Below are positions 17,290 through 25,283 of a stretch of DNA of 55,287 nt, one piece after another. Source of the DNA: Kitasatospora sp. GAS204B. GTDB taxonomy: Bacteria > Actinomycetota > Actinomycetes > Streptomycetales > Streptomycetaceae. Positions within the stretch are counted from its first letter, which is position 1, and the number at the start of each line of letters is the position of its first letter. Under the pieces are notes generated by a model. The model was not told where the DNA came from. It saw only the letters and a program-made list of their open reading frames with translations, and searched no databases. A program made the translations under genes and the position numbers. The stretch lies in the NCBI RefSeq assembly GCF_029892155.1, contig NZ_JARZAG010000040.1:1-55287 (forward strand), read 5' to 3'.

Positions 17290-18590
17290 ATGAGCTTCTC
17301 CCTCACCGAATACGCCGACCAGGTCTGGCAGGGCGCGGTCGACGACAGCATCGCGCACACCGGTCAGGCCGGCACGGGTGTGCTCGACGTGACCGACGGC
17401 GTCGGCTGGTACCCCGGTTTCGGCAACGTGATCACCTTCCGCACCGGTGGTGAGATCGTCCTCTTCGACACCGGCAACCCGCTGGCCGCCGAACCGCTGC
17501 ACCAGGCCGTGCGCGCGTGGAGCCGCGACCCGGTGAGCACCGCGATCTTCTCGCACGGGCACATCGACCACGTCTTCGGCATGGGCGGCTTCGACGCCGA
17601 GGACGCGCCCCGGCCGACCGTGATCGCCCAGGAGCGGATCGGCGAGCGGTTCGACCGGTACCTGCTGACCAACGGCTACAACGCGGTGATCAACCAGCGG
17701 CAGTTCCAGGCGCCGAGCCTGACCTGGCCGACCGAGTACCGCAGGCCCGAGGTGACCTACCGGGACGCGATCACCGTCACCCGGGGCGAGTTGACCTTCG
17801 AGCTGTTCCACGTGCGGGGCGAGACCGACGACGCGACGGTGGCCTGGATCCCCGAGCAGCGCATCCTGTGCCCGGGCGACATGTTCATCTGGGTCACCCC
17901 CAACTGCGGCAATCCGCAGAAGGTCCAGCGCTACCCGCGCGAGTGGGCCGTGGCGCTGCGCCGGATGGCGGGCCTGGGCGCGGAGATCATGCTGCCCTCG
18001 CACGGTGCCCCGGTCTTCGGCGCCGACCGGATCCGCCAGGCGCTCACCGAGACCGCCGAATGGCTGGAGAGCCTGATCGAGCAGACCCTGGACGGCCTCA
18101 ACTCCGGTGCCCGGCTGGACGACCTGGTCCAGTCGGTGCGCCCGCCCGCGCACCTGGCCGACCGGGTCTACCTCCAGGCCAAGTACGACGAGCCGGAGTT
18201 CATCGTGCGCAACCGTGGCGGGGCTACGCCGGCTGGTACGACGGCAACCCGGCTCACCTCAAGCCCGCGCCCGACGCCCAGCTCGCCTGTGCGCTGGCCG
18301 AGTTGGCGGGCGGGGCGCGGTCGCTGACGGACGCCGCCCGGCGTTACGCGGACGCCGGCGAGTTGCGACTGGCCGGCCACCTGGCCGAGTTGGCGGTCCA
18401 GGCGGCACCGCAGGACACCGCGCCGCACGCGGTGCGCGCGGAGATCAACCAGGCCCGCGCCGAGGCCGAATCCTCGCTGATGGCTCGGGGCATCTTCAGC
18501 TGGGCCGCCGCCGAGTCCCGCCGACTGTCGGGCGGGGACGGCCCGGCACAGGGCCCGGCGGCCGGGCTGCTGGGGACGGGGAATCAGTAG
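17290..18590 (+). pseudogene. Alkylsulfatase-like metallo-beta-lactamase-fold hydrolase, frameshifted
   Basis: The reading frame starts at the ATG at 17290 (AGGAAG just upstream) and shows the MBL motif FSHGHIDH (His89, His91, Asp93, His94) and later LPSHGAPVFG. The protein continues into the alkylsulfatase dimerisation domain, EPEFIVRN. Near 18211-18217 the frame shifts by one base. The continuation WRGYAGWYDGNPAHLKPAP lies in the next frame and runs to the stop at 18590. One missing base (RN-x-WR) explains it, giving about 433 residues intact. If read unshifted, the protein ends at 18327 with a nonsense tail. This may be a true inactivating mutation or a sequencing error. It is divergent from the PucR-type regulator. 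Confidence 0.8.
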
Positions 18591-18699
18591 GCGGCGGCCC
18601 GGCTCGGGGGTCGCCTTCCGGATCGGGTATGCCGCGAGCGGGCTGCTCTTCGGCGGCATCTGGGCGCTGGGCAGCGGAGATCCGTGGTGGCAGCACCTG

Positions 18700-18987
18700 G
18701 TGCGGGTCACGGCGCTGGTCCTGGTCGTCCCGCCGGTGGCGCACACGCTGCGGCGTCGGCGGGAGCGGCGCGCGGGTGCGACGCCGGCCCACCGGGTGCC
18801 GATCGGCCGGCTGGTCCTGGCCAAACTGGCGCTGATGGCCGTGGCGTTGGCGGCCGGCGCGCTGCTCGGCCGGTACCTGGCCCACCCCGATCTGCCGATC
18901 GCGGCGGCCATCGCGCTCGTGGTCGCCTTCGGCGGGCCCGTCTACCACCGCCGACAGGTCCGGCGGGCTGCCGGTAACATCCGCTGA
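18700..18987 (+). CDS. Small membrane protein (start uncertain)
   Basis: The frame encodes about 95 residues from the first available start, a GTG at 18700, with two later hydrophobic helices (LVLAKLALMAVALAAGALLG and IAAAIALVVAFGGPVY). Coding sense clearly extends upstream in the same frame to about 18607 (RIGYAASGLLFGGIWALG is a plausible first membrane helix), yet no ATG, GTG or TTG is found there. Either a base is lost near the G-run at 18605-18610, or the shorter form is made. It is followed immediately by the deaminase-like gene. No function is known to me. Confidence 0.55.
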   Translation: MRVTALVLVVPPVAHTLRRRRERRAGATPAHRVPIGRLVLAKLALMAVALAAGALLGRYLAHPDLPIAAAIALVVAFGGPVYHRRQVRRAAGNIR

Positions 18988-19413
18988 ATGGCCGTTGACC
19001 AAGAACTGGTGGATGCCGCGATCGAGTTGGCACGTGCCCGGTTTCCCGGGCAGGACTGGTCGGGAGCCGCGGCACTGCGGCTCGACGACGGTGCGATCCT
19101 CACCAGCACCGCACCGGAGGTCCCGAACAACGCGGTACGCCTCTGCCACGAGACCGGGGCCATCTGCGAGGCGTTCAAGCTGGGGCGCCGGGTGGTGGCC
19201 TCGGTCTGCGTGACGCTCGCCGACCAGGCGCGCGGCTACTGGATCCTGGCGCCCTGCGGGGTCTGCCAGGAGCGGCTCTTCGCCTACGGCCGCGACGTGG
19301 CGGTCGGGGTACCGGCGGGCGCGGATCCACGACGCTGGCGGTCGTTGCGGTTGCGGGACGTGCAACCGCACTGGTTCGGGCGGGTGTTCCCGGAGGAGGA
19401 GTGGCCGTACTGA
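18988..19413 (+). CDS. Cytidine/blasticidin-deaminase-like protein
   Basis: This 141-residue protein has the zinc-deaminase fold. The catalytic motif reads LCHETGAICEA (Cys ligand and catalytic Glu in place of the common CAE) and the second motif is PCGVCQERL. Related small proteins deaminate cytidine or, as BSD, blasticidin S. The substrate here is open. Its ATG directly follows the stop of the membrane-protein gene, and TAACAT at 18975-18980 lies seven nucleotides before it. It can therefore be made from its own leaderless transcript or by coupling. Confidence 0.78.
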   Translation: MAVDQELVDAAIELARARFPGQDWSGAAALRLDDGAILTSTAPEVPNNAVRLCHETGAICEAFKLGRRVVASVCVTLADQARGYWILAPCGVCQERLFAYGRDVAVGVPAGADPRRWRSLRLRDVQPHWFGRVFPEEEWPY

Positions 19414-19446
19414 AGGGTCGGGCAACTCGCCGCACCAGCAGGCCGT

Positions 19447-20409
19447 TCAGTTCGTGATCGCGGGTGCGCGGCCGAAAGTCGGCACCAGGCTCGGGTCGTT
19501 GAAGGCCGTGATGCGGCTGATCCGGGCGCCGTTGAGGGTCAGGACGTGGATGCCGTAGGGCTCGTACCGGCCGTCGCCCGCGTGGCGGTCGACGACGAAG
19601 GCAGGCTGGCCGTTGGCGCGGGTGGGTGTCATCCGCCACAGGTCCGGCCGCAGGACGCGGGCGGACAGGAAGCCGAGGACGGCCCGGCGGCCGGTGAACC
19701 AGGTCGGGGTCGGCGGCATCTCCAGCTCCACGTCGGCCCGCAGCAGGTCGACCAGCGCGGCGGGGTCGGCGCGGGTGAAGGCGTCGACGTAGTCCTCGAG
19801 GAGGCCGCGCAGGATCCCCTCGTCGGGCTCGGCCAGCTCGTCCGCGACCGGTCCGGCGTCGGCCAGGCGGGCGCGGGCGCGGCGGAGCGCGCTGTCCACG
19901 GCCGCAGTGGTCGTGTCCAGCATCTCGGCGACCTCGGCCGTCCGGAACCCCAGCACGTCGCGCAGGGTCAGCACGGCGCGCTGGCGGGCGGACAAGTACT
20001 GGAGCGCGGCGATGAACGCGAGGCGCACGCCCGTCCGCGCAACCACGACCGACGCCGGGTCGCCGGCGCCGAACCCGGCGTCCGGCGCCGGCTGGAGCCA
20101 CGCCACCGTCGGCTCGCGGGGAGCCACCGCGACCCGGTGGTCATCCGATGGCGCGCCCAACCCCGACGGCAGGGGCCTGCGCTTGCGCGTCTCCAGTGCC
20201 GTCAGGCAGGCCATGGTGGCGATCCGGTACAGCCACCGCCGCAGCGAGGAGCGCCCCTCGAAGCCGTCGAACCCACGCCACGCCCGCAGGTAGGTCTCCT
20301 GCACCAGGTCCTCGGCGTCGTGGATCGAGCCGAGGATCCGGTAGCAGTGCGCGAGCAGTTCCGGCCGGAACGGCTCGGCCAGGGCGGTGAAATCGGCGTT
20401 CGACGGCAT
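19447..20409 (-). CDS. ECF-type RNA polymerase sigma factor with SnoaL-like C-terminal domain
   Basis: This 320-residue sigma-70 family protein has region 2 (HCYRILGSIHDAEDLVQETYLRAWR), given here as HCYRILGSIHDAEDLV and QETYLRAWRGF, and region 4 (LSARQRAVLTLRDVLGF, AEVAEMLDTTTAAVDSALRRAR). Beyond residue 200 there is an NTF2/SnoaL-like domain (GLLEDYVDAFTRADPAALVDLL). This is the architecture of the SigX5/TIGR02960 group, where the extra domain replaces an anti-sigma factor. GAGGAGG precedes the ATG. It lies 61 bp after the SDR gene in the same direction and is probably co-transcribed with it. Confidence 0.88.
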   Translation of the reverse strand: MPSNADFTALAEPFRPELLAHCYRILGSIHDAEDLVQETYLRAWRGFDGFEGRSSLRRWLYRIATMACLTALETRKRRPLPSGLGAPSDDHRVAVAPREPTVAWLQPAPDAGFGAGDPASVVVARTGVRLAFIAALQYLSARQRAVLTLRDVLGFRTAEVAEMLDTTTAAVDSALRRARARLADAGPVADELAEPDEGILRGLLEDYVDAFTRADPAALVDLLRADVELEMPPTPTWFTGRRAVLGFLSARVLRPDLWRMTPTRANGQPAFVVDRHAGDGRYEPYGIHVLTLNGARISRITAFNDPSLVPTFGRAPAITN

Positions 20410-20470
20410 CGCGGATCCTCCTCGGAGTGCGGCGGGGCCACTGTAGGCGGCGGTGGGGCCGGGTGGCGGC

Positions 20471-21211
20471 TCAACCGATCAGGCTCAGACCCTCGCCGCC
20501 GAGCCGGTACTCCGCGCCGCTGTCCCGGTTCCCGGCGAGTTCGACGACGGCCTTCCCGACCTGCTCCAGGTGGAGGATCGGCTGCCGTCCCTCGATGAAC
20601 GTCTCCCGATCGACACCCGCCCGCGCGGCGTAGCCCTTGATCCCGGCCTCGCCCACCCCGCCGACCGGGGTCATGTTCGGCAGCACCGTGACGAACCGGA
20701 TCCCCAACCCGGCCCGCTCGGACTCCTCCGCGCCGTACTGGCGCAGGTAGCGGACGGCAGCCTTGGCGCTGGCATACCCGCCGCTGAGCGGGGAGCCACC
20801 CAGAGCGGCCCCGCTGGACATCGACAGGACCAGGCTGCCCGGTGCCAGCGGCTCCCGCAGCGCCGCCCCGGTCCAGGTGAACACGTGCCGGGTGTCGACC
20901 TCCCAGTTGCGGCTGAAGGTCTCCCAGGTCTGCTCCTGCACGGGCGCCACGTGCGGCGTGGCGCCGGCGTTGAGGACGAGCAGGCAGGGGCGCTGCTCGC
21001 GGATCACCTGCTGGGCGAGTGCTTCGTCGGTGGCGTCGGCGGCGACGGGTGTGAAGCGGTCGCCGAGTTCGTCGCGCACGGTGCGCAGTTCCCGCTCGTC
21101 GCGAGCGATGCCGACGACGTGGGTGCCGCGCGCGACGAGCGCGGCGGCGATCGCGCGTCCGAAGCCGCGACTGGCTCCGGTGACGACTGCGGTCTGGATG
21201 GGGTCTGACAT
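20471..21211 (-). CDS. Short-chain dehydrogenase/reductase
   Basis: This 246-residue classical SDR has the NAD(P) motif TGASRGFG at residues 11-18, NAG at 81-83, a catalytic serine in LSMSSGAALGG, and Tyr146/Lys150 in YASAK. The reaction is unknown. It heads a probable two-gene unit with the sigma factor. Its promoter region is shared with the divergent TetR gene and contains a Crp-type palindrome and a TetR-type palindrome, so its likely control is by the neighbouring TetR protein. Confidence 0.87.
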   Translation of the reverse strand: MSDPIQTAVVTGASRGFGRAIAAALVARGTHVVGIARDERELRTVRDELGDRFTPVAADATDEALAQQVIREQRPCLLVLNAGATPHVAPVQEQTWETFSRNWEVDTRHVFTWTGAALREPLAPGSLVLSMSSGAALGGSPLSGGYASAKAAVRYLRQYGAEESERAGLGIRFVTVLPNMTPVGGVGEAGIKGYAARAGVDRETFIEGRQPILHLEQVGKAVVELAGNRDSGAEYRLGGEGLSLIG

Positions 21212-21300
21212 CGGGGGCTCCGTGGGGCTGGTGGGCGGGAGGTTCGGTCGACATCAAGACCAGCCGGCGGCGGAGAATCCGTCGCCGACGCCGCAGGATT

Positions 21301-21322
21301 CCATGTGATCTGAGTCACATGG
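21301..21322. promoter_or_regulatory. Crp-type palindrome between SDR and TetR genes
   Basis: The 8-bp arms CCATGTGA and TCACATGG are separated by TCTGAG. The core TGTGA-N6-TCACA is the classical CRP site, and it also fits the Streptomyces Crp consensus as I recall it, GTG-N6-G-N-CAC. It lies 90 bp from the SDR start and 81 bp from the TetR start. Confidence 0.6.
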
Positions 21323-21344
21323 CTGAATCACGAGGGGCTTACTG

Positions 21345-21376
21345 ATTTGCCTAAAGGTTTTAGGCAAATGCATAAT
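21345..21376 (+). promoter_or_regulatory. TetR-type operator overlapping the tetR promoter
   Basis: A perfect inverted repeat has 11-bp arms (ATTTGCCTAAA at 21345-21355 and its complement at 21359-21369) around GGT. It covers a possible -35 (TTGCCT, 21347-21352) and abuts a -10 (CATAAT, 21371-21376). This is the expected layout for a TetR autorepressor also controlling the divergent SDR-sigma pair. Confidence 0.75.
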
Positions 21377-21402
21377 CGGTCCTGTCGAAGGAGGGAGAGG
21401 CT

Positions 21403-21972
21403 ATGGCACGCGCAGGACTGACCACGGAACGCCTGACCCAGGCGGGAGCGGAGCTGGCCGACGAGGTCGGATTCGACCAGGTGACCGTCTCGGCGCTGGC
21501 CAGGCGGTTCGACGTCAAGGTCGCGAGCCTGTACTCGCACCTCAAGAACTCCCAGGACCTCAAGACCAGGATCGCCCTGCTCGCGCTGGAGGAAATGGCC
21601 GACCGGGCCGCCGACGCGCTGGCCGGCCGGGCCGGCAAGGACGCGCTGACCGCCCTCGCGAACGTCTACCGCGACTACGCCCGCGAGCATCCGGGCCGCT
21701 ACGCCGCGGCTCAGCTCAGACTCGATCCGCAGACCGCGGCCGCCAGCGCCGGCGTCCGGCACGCCCAGATGACCCGGGCGATCCTGCGCGGCTACGACCT
21801 GACCGAGCCGGACCAGACGCACGCGGTCCGGTTGCTGGGCAGCGTCTTCCACGGCTACGTCAGCCTGGAGCTGGGGGGCGGGTTCAGTCACAGCGCCCCC
21901 GACACCCAGGAGACCTGGACGCGCTCCCTCGACGCCCTCGACGCCCTGCTGCGGAACTGGCCCGCGCCGTAA
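21403..21972 (+). CDS. TetR/AcrR family regulator
   Basis: This 189-residue regulator has an N-terminal helix-turn-helix (VTVSALARRFDVKVASLYSHLKN). The C-terminal ligand domain is of the TetR_C_33/WHG type, with RLLGSVFHGYVSLELGGGF. The perfect palindrome 34-58 bp upstream is its likely operator. By position it should repress itself and the divergent SDR/sigma genes. GAAGGAGG (in the run before 21403) provides a ribosome site for the ATG. Confidence 0.88.
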   Translation: MARAGLTTERLTQAGAELADEVGFDQVTVSALARRFDVKVASLYSHLKNSQDLKTRIALLALEEMADRAADALAGRAGKDALTALANVYRDYAREHPGRYAAAQLRLDPQTAAASAGVRHAQMTRAILRGYDLTEPDQTHAVRLLGSVFHGYVSLELGGGFSHSAPDTQETWTRSLDALDALLRNWPAP

Positions 21973-21973
21973 G

Positions 21974-22021
21974 TCCTCGGAGCCGCAGGTCCTCAGAGCC
22001 GCAGGTCCTCAGAGCCGCAAT
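21974..22021 (+). repeat. Three tandem 16-bp repeats
   Basis: Three copies of TCCTC(G/A)GAGCCGCAGG occupy 21974-22021 between the TetR gene and the SGNH hydrolase gene; the last ends AAT. Function is unknown; slippage is the simplest explanation. Confidence 0.8.
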
Positions 22022-22050
22022 CCGCACACCCCGATCGGCAGGCTGCCACG

Positions 22051-23235
22051 ATGCCCACTCAGCACCACTGGATCACCACTCCCGTCACCGCGGCCATCGT
22101 GCGCGGCGCTCTCGAACTCGAGCAGACCGCGCACGGGCTGCTGCCGCACCGGCTGCCCGCCAGGGCCCGCGCGCAGTGCGCCGACGGACAGCTCGCCATG
22201 GCGGAGGCTCAACCCTCCGGCGTGCGGCTGGCCTTCCGCACCCGGGCCACCGCCGTCGAGTTGGACACGCTGCCGACCAAGCGGGTCTACCTGGGCGTCC
22301 CGCCCCGCCCGGACGGCGTGTACGACCTGCTCGTCGACGGGCGCCTGACCGGCCAGGCCACGGTGGCCGGCGGCAACACCCTGACCATCGACATGGCCAC
22401 CGGGAGCGCCGAGCACCAGGCCGGCCCGCCCAGCACCGTCCGCTTCACCGGCCTGCCCGGGGGCGAGAAGCACGTCGAGATCTGGCTGCCGCACAACGAG
22501 CGCACCGAACTCCTCGCCCTGCGCACCGACGCCCCCATCGAGCCCGCACCCGACCGGGGCAGCAAGGTCTGGCTGCACCACGGCAGTTCGATCAGCCACG
22601 GCTCCGACGCCGCGAGCCCCAGCACCACCTGGCCCGCGCTCGCCGCCGGCCTCGGCGGCGTGGAGCTGATCAACCTGGGCCTCGGCGGCAGCGCCCTGCT
22701 CGACCCGTTCACCGCGCGCGCCCTGCGGGACACTCCCGCGGACCTGATCAGCGTCAAGATCGGCATCAACCTGGTCAACGCCGACCTGATGCGCCTGCGC
22801 GCCTTCACCCCCGCCGTGCACGGCTTCCTCGACACCGTCCGCGAAGGCCATCCCGACACACCGCTGCTGGTCGTCTCGCCGATCCTCTGCCCGATCCACG
22901 AGGACACGCCCGGCCCCAGCCTCCCTGACCCTGCCGCACTCAGCGCCGGCCAGCTGCGCTTCCGGGCCGCCGGCGACCCGGCGGAGCGCGCGAGCGGGAA
23001 GCTGAGCCTGGGCGTCATCCGGGACGAGCTGGCCCGGATCGTGGCACAGCGGTCGGCCGAGGACCCGCAGCTGCACCACCTCGACGGGCGCGAGCTCTAC
23101 GGTCAGGCCGACTTCGCCGAGCTGCCGCTGCCCGACGAGCTCCACCCGGACGCCGCCACGCATCGCAGGATGGGCGAGCGCTTCGCCGAGCTGGCCTTCG
23201 GTGGGGGCGGGCCCTTCGCGGAGGGCGGCGCCTGA
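22051..23235 (+). CDS. SGNH/GDSL-type hydrolase
   Basis: This 394-residue protein has an N-terminal beta-sandwich-like region of about 170 residues, then an SGNH esterase domain. The catalytic serine is in HGSSISHG (Ser180), the oxyanion glycine in GLGGSALLDP, the Asn block in GINLVNADL, and the Asp/His pair in PDELHPD (Asp362, His365). No signal peptide is evident. The natural substrate, an ester or acetylated sugar, is not indicated. The gene ends 22 bp before a strong terminator that originally faced gntP. Confidence 0.82.
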   Translation: MPTQHHWITTPVTAAIVRGALELEQTAHGLLPHRLPARARAQCADGQLAMAEAQPSGVRLAFRTRATAVELDTLPTKRVYLGVPPRPDGVYDLLVDGRLTGQATVAGGNTLTIDMATGSAEHQAGPPSTVRFTGLPGGEKHVEIWLPHNERTELLALRTDAPIEPAPDRGSKVWLHHGSSISHGSDAASPSTTWPALAAGLGGVELINLGLGGSALLDPFTARALRDTPADLISVKIGINLVNADLMRLRAFTPAVHGFLDTVREGHPDTPLLVVSPILCPIHEDTPGPSLPDPAALSAGQLRFRAAGDPAERASGKLSLGVIRDELARIVAQRSAEDPQLHHLDGRELYGQADFAELPLPDELHPDAATHRRMGERFAELAFGGGGPFAEGGA

Positions 23236-23257
23236 TCGCCCGGGCGTACCGGACACG

Positions 23258-23287
23258 CGGACGGCCGCTCAGCTGAGCGGCCGTCCG
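23258..23287. terminator. Terminator after the SGNH hydrolase gene
   Basis: Two 15-bp arms (CGGACGGCCGCTCAG and its complement) meet without a spacer, so the loop forms from the central bases. It lies inside the left copy of the direct repeat that flanks the 23.3-26.1 kb segment; the right copy carries a related hairpin at 26049-26075. Confidence 0.8.
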
Positions 23288-23298
23288 CCTTCGGATCG

Positions 23299-23360
23299 TC
23301 AGATGATCAGGCTCAGCGGGAGGATCAGCGCGATCGCCACCACCGAGATGATCGTCTCCA
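23299..23360 (-). pseudogene. Duplicated 3' fragment of gntP
   Basis: On the minus strand this encodes the last 19-20 residues of GntP (ETIISVVAIALILPLSLII) and its stop codon at 23301-23299. Upstream of the Glu codon the similarity stops abruptly. The complete gene is at 26098-27474. The fragment is a leftover of whatever event put 2.7 kb of other DNA here. Confidence 0.88.
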
Positions 23361-23494
23361 GCACCCAGCAGATCCCTGCAGGCCGCCGGCCCCGGGCTGC
23401 CACCTGTCGGTAGTCAGCTGTACGCGCCTGCGCCGGCCCAGGTATCTTCACGCTGCACGCGCTTCCCGTGCACACATTCCCCGGACGGAGTCTC

Positions 23495-23875
23495 TTGACC
23501 GACCAGCTCGCCGCTGGCCTCACCGGCCTGCTCCTCTTCGCCATCAAGACCCTTGCGCCCCTGGTGGGAGCCGTCGTGGCTGCCCTGGCCATCCGCCGCA
23601 GGGGGCGCAACGCCCGCCTGGCCTTCGCGGGGTGCCTGGTCATGCTGCCGGAGCCGATCCTGTCCACGTTCGGCCCGGCGCTGTGGTCCGGCAGCCTGAT
23701 CCGCGGCCTCGGGCCCCTCATGGTGTCGAACGTGCTGACCGTGATCGTCCTCCCGTTCCAGCTGGTCGGGTTCGGGCTCCTGCTCGCCGGAGCACTGTCC
23801 GCTCCCAGGCCGCCGCAGCCAGCCGGGCAGCCGGCAGCAGGCCAGCCGTTTGCGCACACCGCCCCGAAGGTCTGA
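23495..23875 (+). CDS. Small integral membrane protein
   Basis: This 126-residue hydrophobic protein has three or four predicted helices (GLTGLLLFAIKTLAPLVGAV, LAFAGCLVMLPEPILSTFG, VLTVIVLPFQLVGFGLLLAG). A proline- and alanine-rich tail follows. The TTG at 23495 has GGACGGAG four nucleotides upstream; a GTG at 23468 is the alternative. I do not recognise the family. It is the first gene inside the flanked segment and is convergent with the creatininase remnant. Confidence 0.6.
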   Translation: MTDQLAAGLTGLLLFAIKTLAPLVGAVVAALAIRRRGRNARLAFAGCLVMLPEPILSTFGPALWSGSLIRGLGPLMVSNVLTVIVLPFQLVGFGLLLAGALSAPRPPQPAGQPAAGQPFAHTAPKV

Positions 23876-24141
23876 GTGGGAGAGAGGCTGTCAAGGATCG
23901 CCTTGCCCTTGGCTGCCGTGCCCAGTGACGGCCGTCCGACGATGCCGTTCCGGGTGTAGCCGGCCATGCCCAGAGTCAGCAGGTGCGGCCGGTCGGTTGC
24001 CACGCGGTCATCGTGAGCGACTCCGCCGCGGACCAGCTCCGGCGCGCCGTGCAGCAGGATGGATACCGCCAACTCGCCTCCGTGCATGTCCTCCTGACCG
24101 CTGCTCTCCAAGGCCGCGTACTCGCACGCCCGGTGACGCAA
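23862..24141 (-). pseudogene. Remnant of a creatininase-family amidohydrolase
   Basis: About 93 codons on the minus strand read EDMHGGELAVSILLHGAPELVR, split here as EDMHGGELAVSILLHG and APELVRGG, then LTLGMAGYTRNGIVGRPSLG and TAAKGKAILDSL. These are C-terminal motifs of the creatininase family (HAGE-like metal site, GRPSLA-TAEKG). The N-terminal two thirds are absent and no start codon fits, so only a tail survives, running into the end of the convergent membrane-protein gene. Confidence 0.65.
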
Positions 24142-24200
24142 GTGGAGTGCGGGCGTGGAGGGTTGACGGGGCGAAGATCGGTAGGGCTACCATCGAGGAC

Positions 24201-24533
24201 ATGGCTGACTACCTCCAGGTGTCCACCGCGACGGCGACTCGTGAGGAGGCCGAGGCGCTGGCCCGATCTGCGGTGCGGGCTCGGTTCGCGGGCAGTGCTC
24301 AGATCATCGGGCCGGTGGGTTCCGCATTCTGGCACTTGGGTGAGTTCGGCACAGGGGAGGAGTGGCAGTTGCTCCTCAAGACGAGCGCCGAGAGGTACCC
24401 ACTGCTCGAGGCCCATCTGCTGGAGAAGCACCCCTGGGACAACCCGGAGATCGTGGCGGTTCCGATCGTGGCCGGCTCGCAGGCGTGCCTGAGCTGGCTT
24501 CGCGAGGCCACGAGCGACAAGGAGAACGGCTGA
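24201..24533 (+). CDS. cutA: CutA-type divalent-cation tolerance protein
   Basis: This 110-residue protein has the CutA trimer motifs VSTATATREEAEALARSAV, AQIIGPVGSAFWH, GEEWQLLLKT, and ending HPWDNPEIVAVPI. CutA proteins are widespread trimers linked to copper tolerance in E. coli; their direct function is unsettled. TACCAT at 24188-24193 lies seven nucleotides before the ATG, suggesting a leaderless mRNA. It is carried in the flanked accessory segment. Confidence 0.85.
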   Translation: MADYLQVSTATATREEAEALARSAVRARFAGSAQIIGPVGSAFWHLGEFGTGEEWQLLLKTSAERYPLLEAHLLEKHPWDNPEIVAVPIVAGSQACLSWLREATSDKENG

Positions 24534-24539
24534 GTCAGA

Positions 24540-25075
24540 TCATCCTCGGGCCATTTCCAAGGCTTCGGCCACTGCCGGATTCTCGGCGTGCGCTTCGAGC
24601 CGCCGGATGACGGAGTTGATCCGTTGGCGGGGGCGGATGGACGCCACGCCGATGGAAAGCTCCAGTGCTCGGCTGGTCACCACAGCGGCCTGCTCGACTT
24701 CTCCAGCGGTCAGGCAGGGGCGGTGCGGGTGAGACCCAGAGAGTATCCGAGGGGAATCGCTGGCGCTGGATGGGGTGGTAGGGCCGGTTCCCATGGACGA
24801 GGGGCGAGCCCGATCAAATGCCCGGGCACGCGGAGGGCGTCGGCGATCTGCGTGATCTTGTCGTAGGTGGTGATGCTGCCGTCACCCCGCGCGAGCTTCC
24901 CAACCCGCTCGGGCTTGATGTCACAGGACTCGGCGATCTTCGAGTAGCTGATGCCAGCCCACTTGCGAGCCAGCGAGAAGACGGCACCGAAGTCGTGCGC
25001 TGCCAGAGCTGCGCGCATGTCCGCGCGCTCCAGTACGTGTGCCGGCAGTGTTGCCGGTGAGACCTGGGCAGTCAT
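24540..25075 (-). pseudogene. XRE-type regulator with TPR tail, internally deleted
   Basis: The N-terminal part (start 25075) has an XRE helix-turn-helix, ISYSKIAESCDIKPERVGKL, followed by DALRVPGHLIGLAPRPWEP. It then runs to a stop at 24710. A different frame, 24540-24720, contains a typical C-terminus of the same protein type: GEVEQAAVVTSRALELSIG, IRPRQRINSVIRRL, NPAVAEALEMARG. Full-length relatives are about 400 residues, so the middle TPR portion is missing and the frame is broken. It is divergent from the RsbW-like ATPase, a common pairing in Streptomyces. Confidence 0.72.
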
Positions 25076-25283
25076 CCGTGACCCCGCGAGCTGAAATGAC
25101 GTTCTGTGGCGAGCTGCTGACCGCGAGTGTACCCACCATGGGTACCCCCTCGCCGGGGAAGAACTTCCAACTCCCACAGAGGAACGTTCTTGGCGCAGGC
25201 ATAGACGGACCTGATGCCTGGTGGCCGATGTGGCGGGAACAGGTGTGGCTATCTCCGGTACCGATCTCGCAGGGAGACCGGCC

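Larger units (their letters stand above)
23256..23360 (+). repeat. Left direct repeat flanking the accessory segment
   Basis: This 105-bp copy matches 26043-26159, starting CGCGGACGGCCGCTCAGCTG and ending GATGATCGTCTCCA. The last 66 bp differ at only two or three positions from the true gntP 3' end; the hairpin half differs by small insertions. The two copies bound about 2.7 kb. Confidence 0.88.

Noticed and set aside
18211..18225. Programmed -1 ribosomal frameshift in the alkylsulfatase-like gene
   Set aside because: There is no slippery heptamer (X XXY YYZ) at the shift point and no reason for this enzyme family to use recoding.
21974..22021. CRISPR-like array
   Set aside because: The three 16-bp units are directly adjacent with no spacers.
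23876..24200. Intact gene between the small membrane protein and cutA
   Set aside because: Plus-strand frames have no ribosome site or conserved pattern; only the minus-strand creatininase tail is recognisable.
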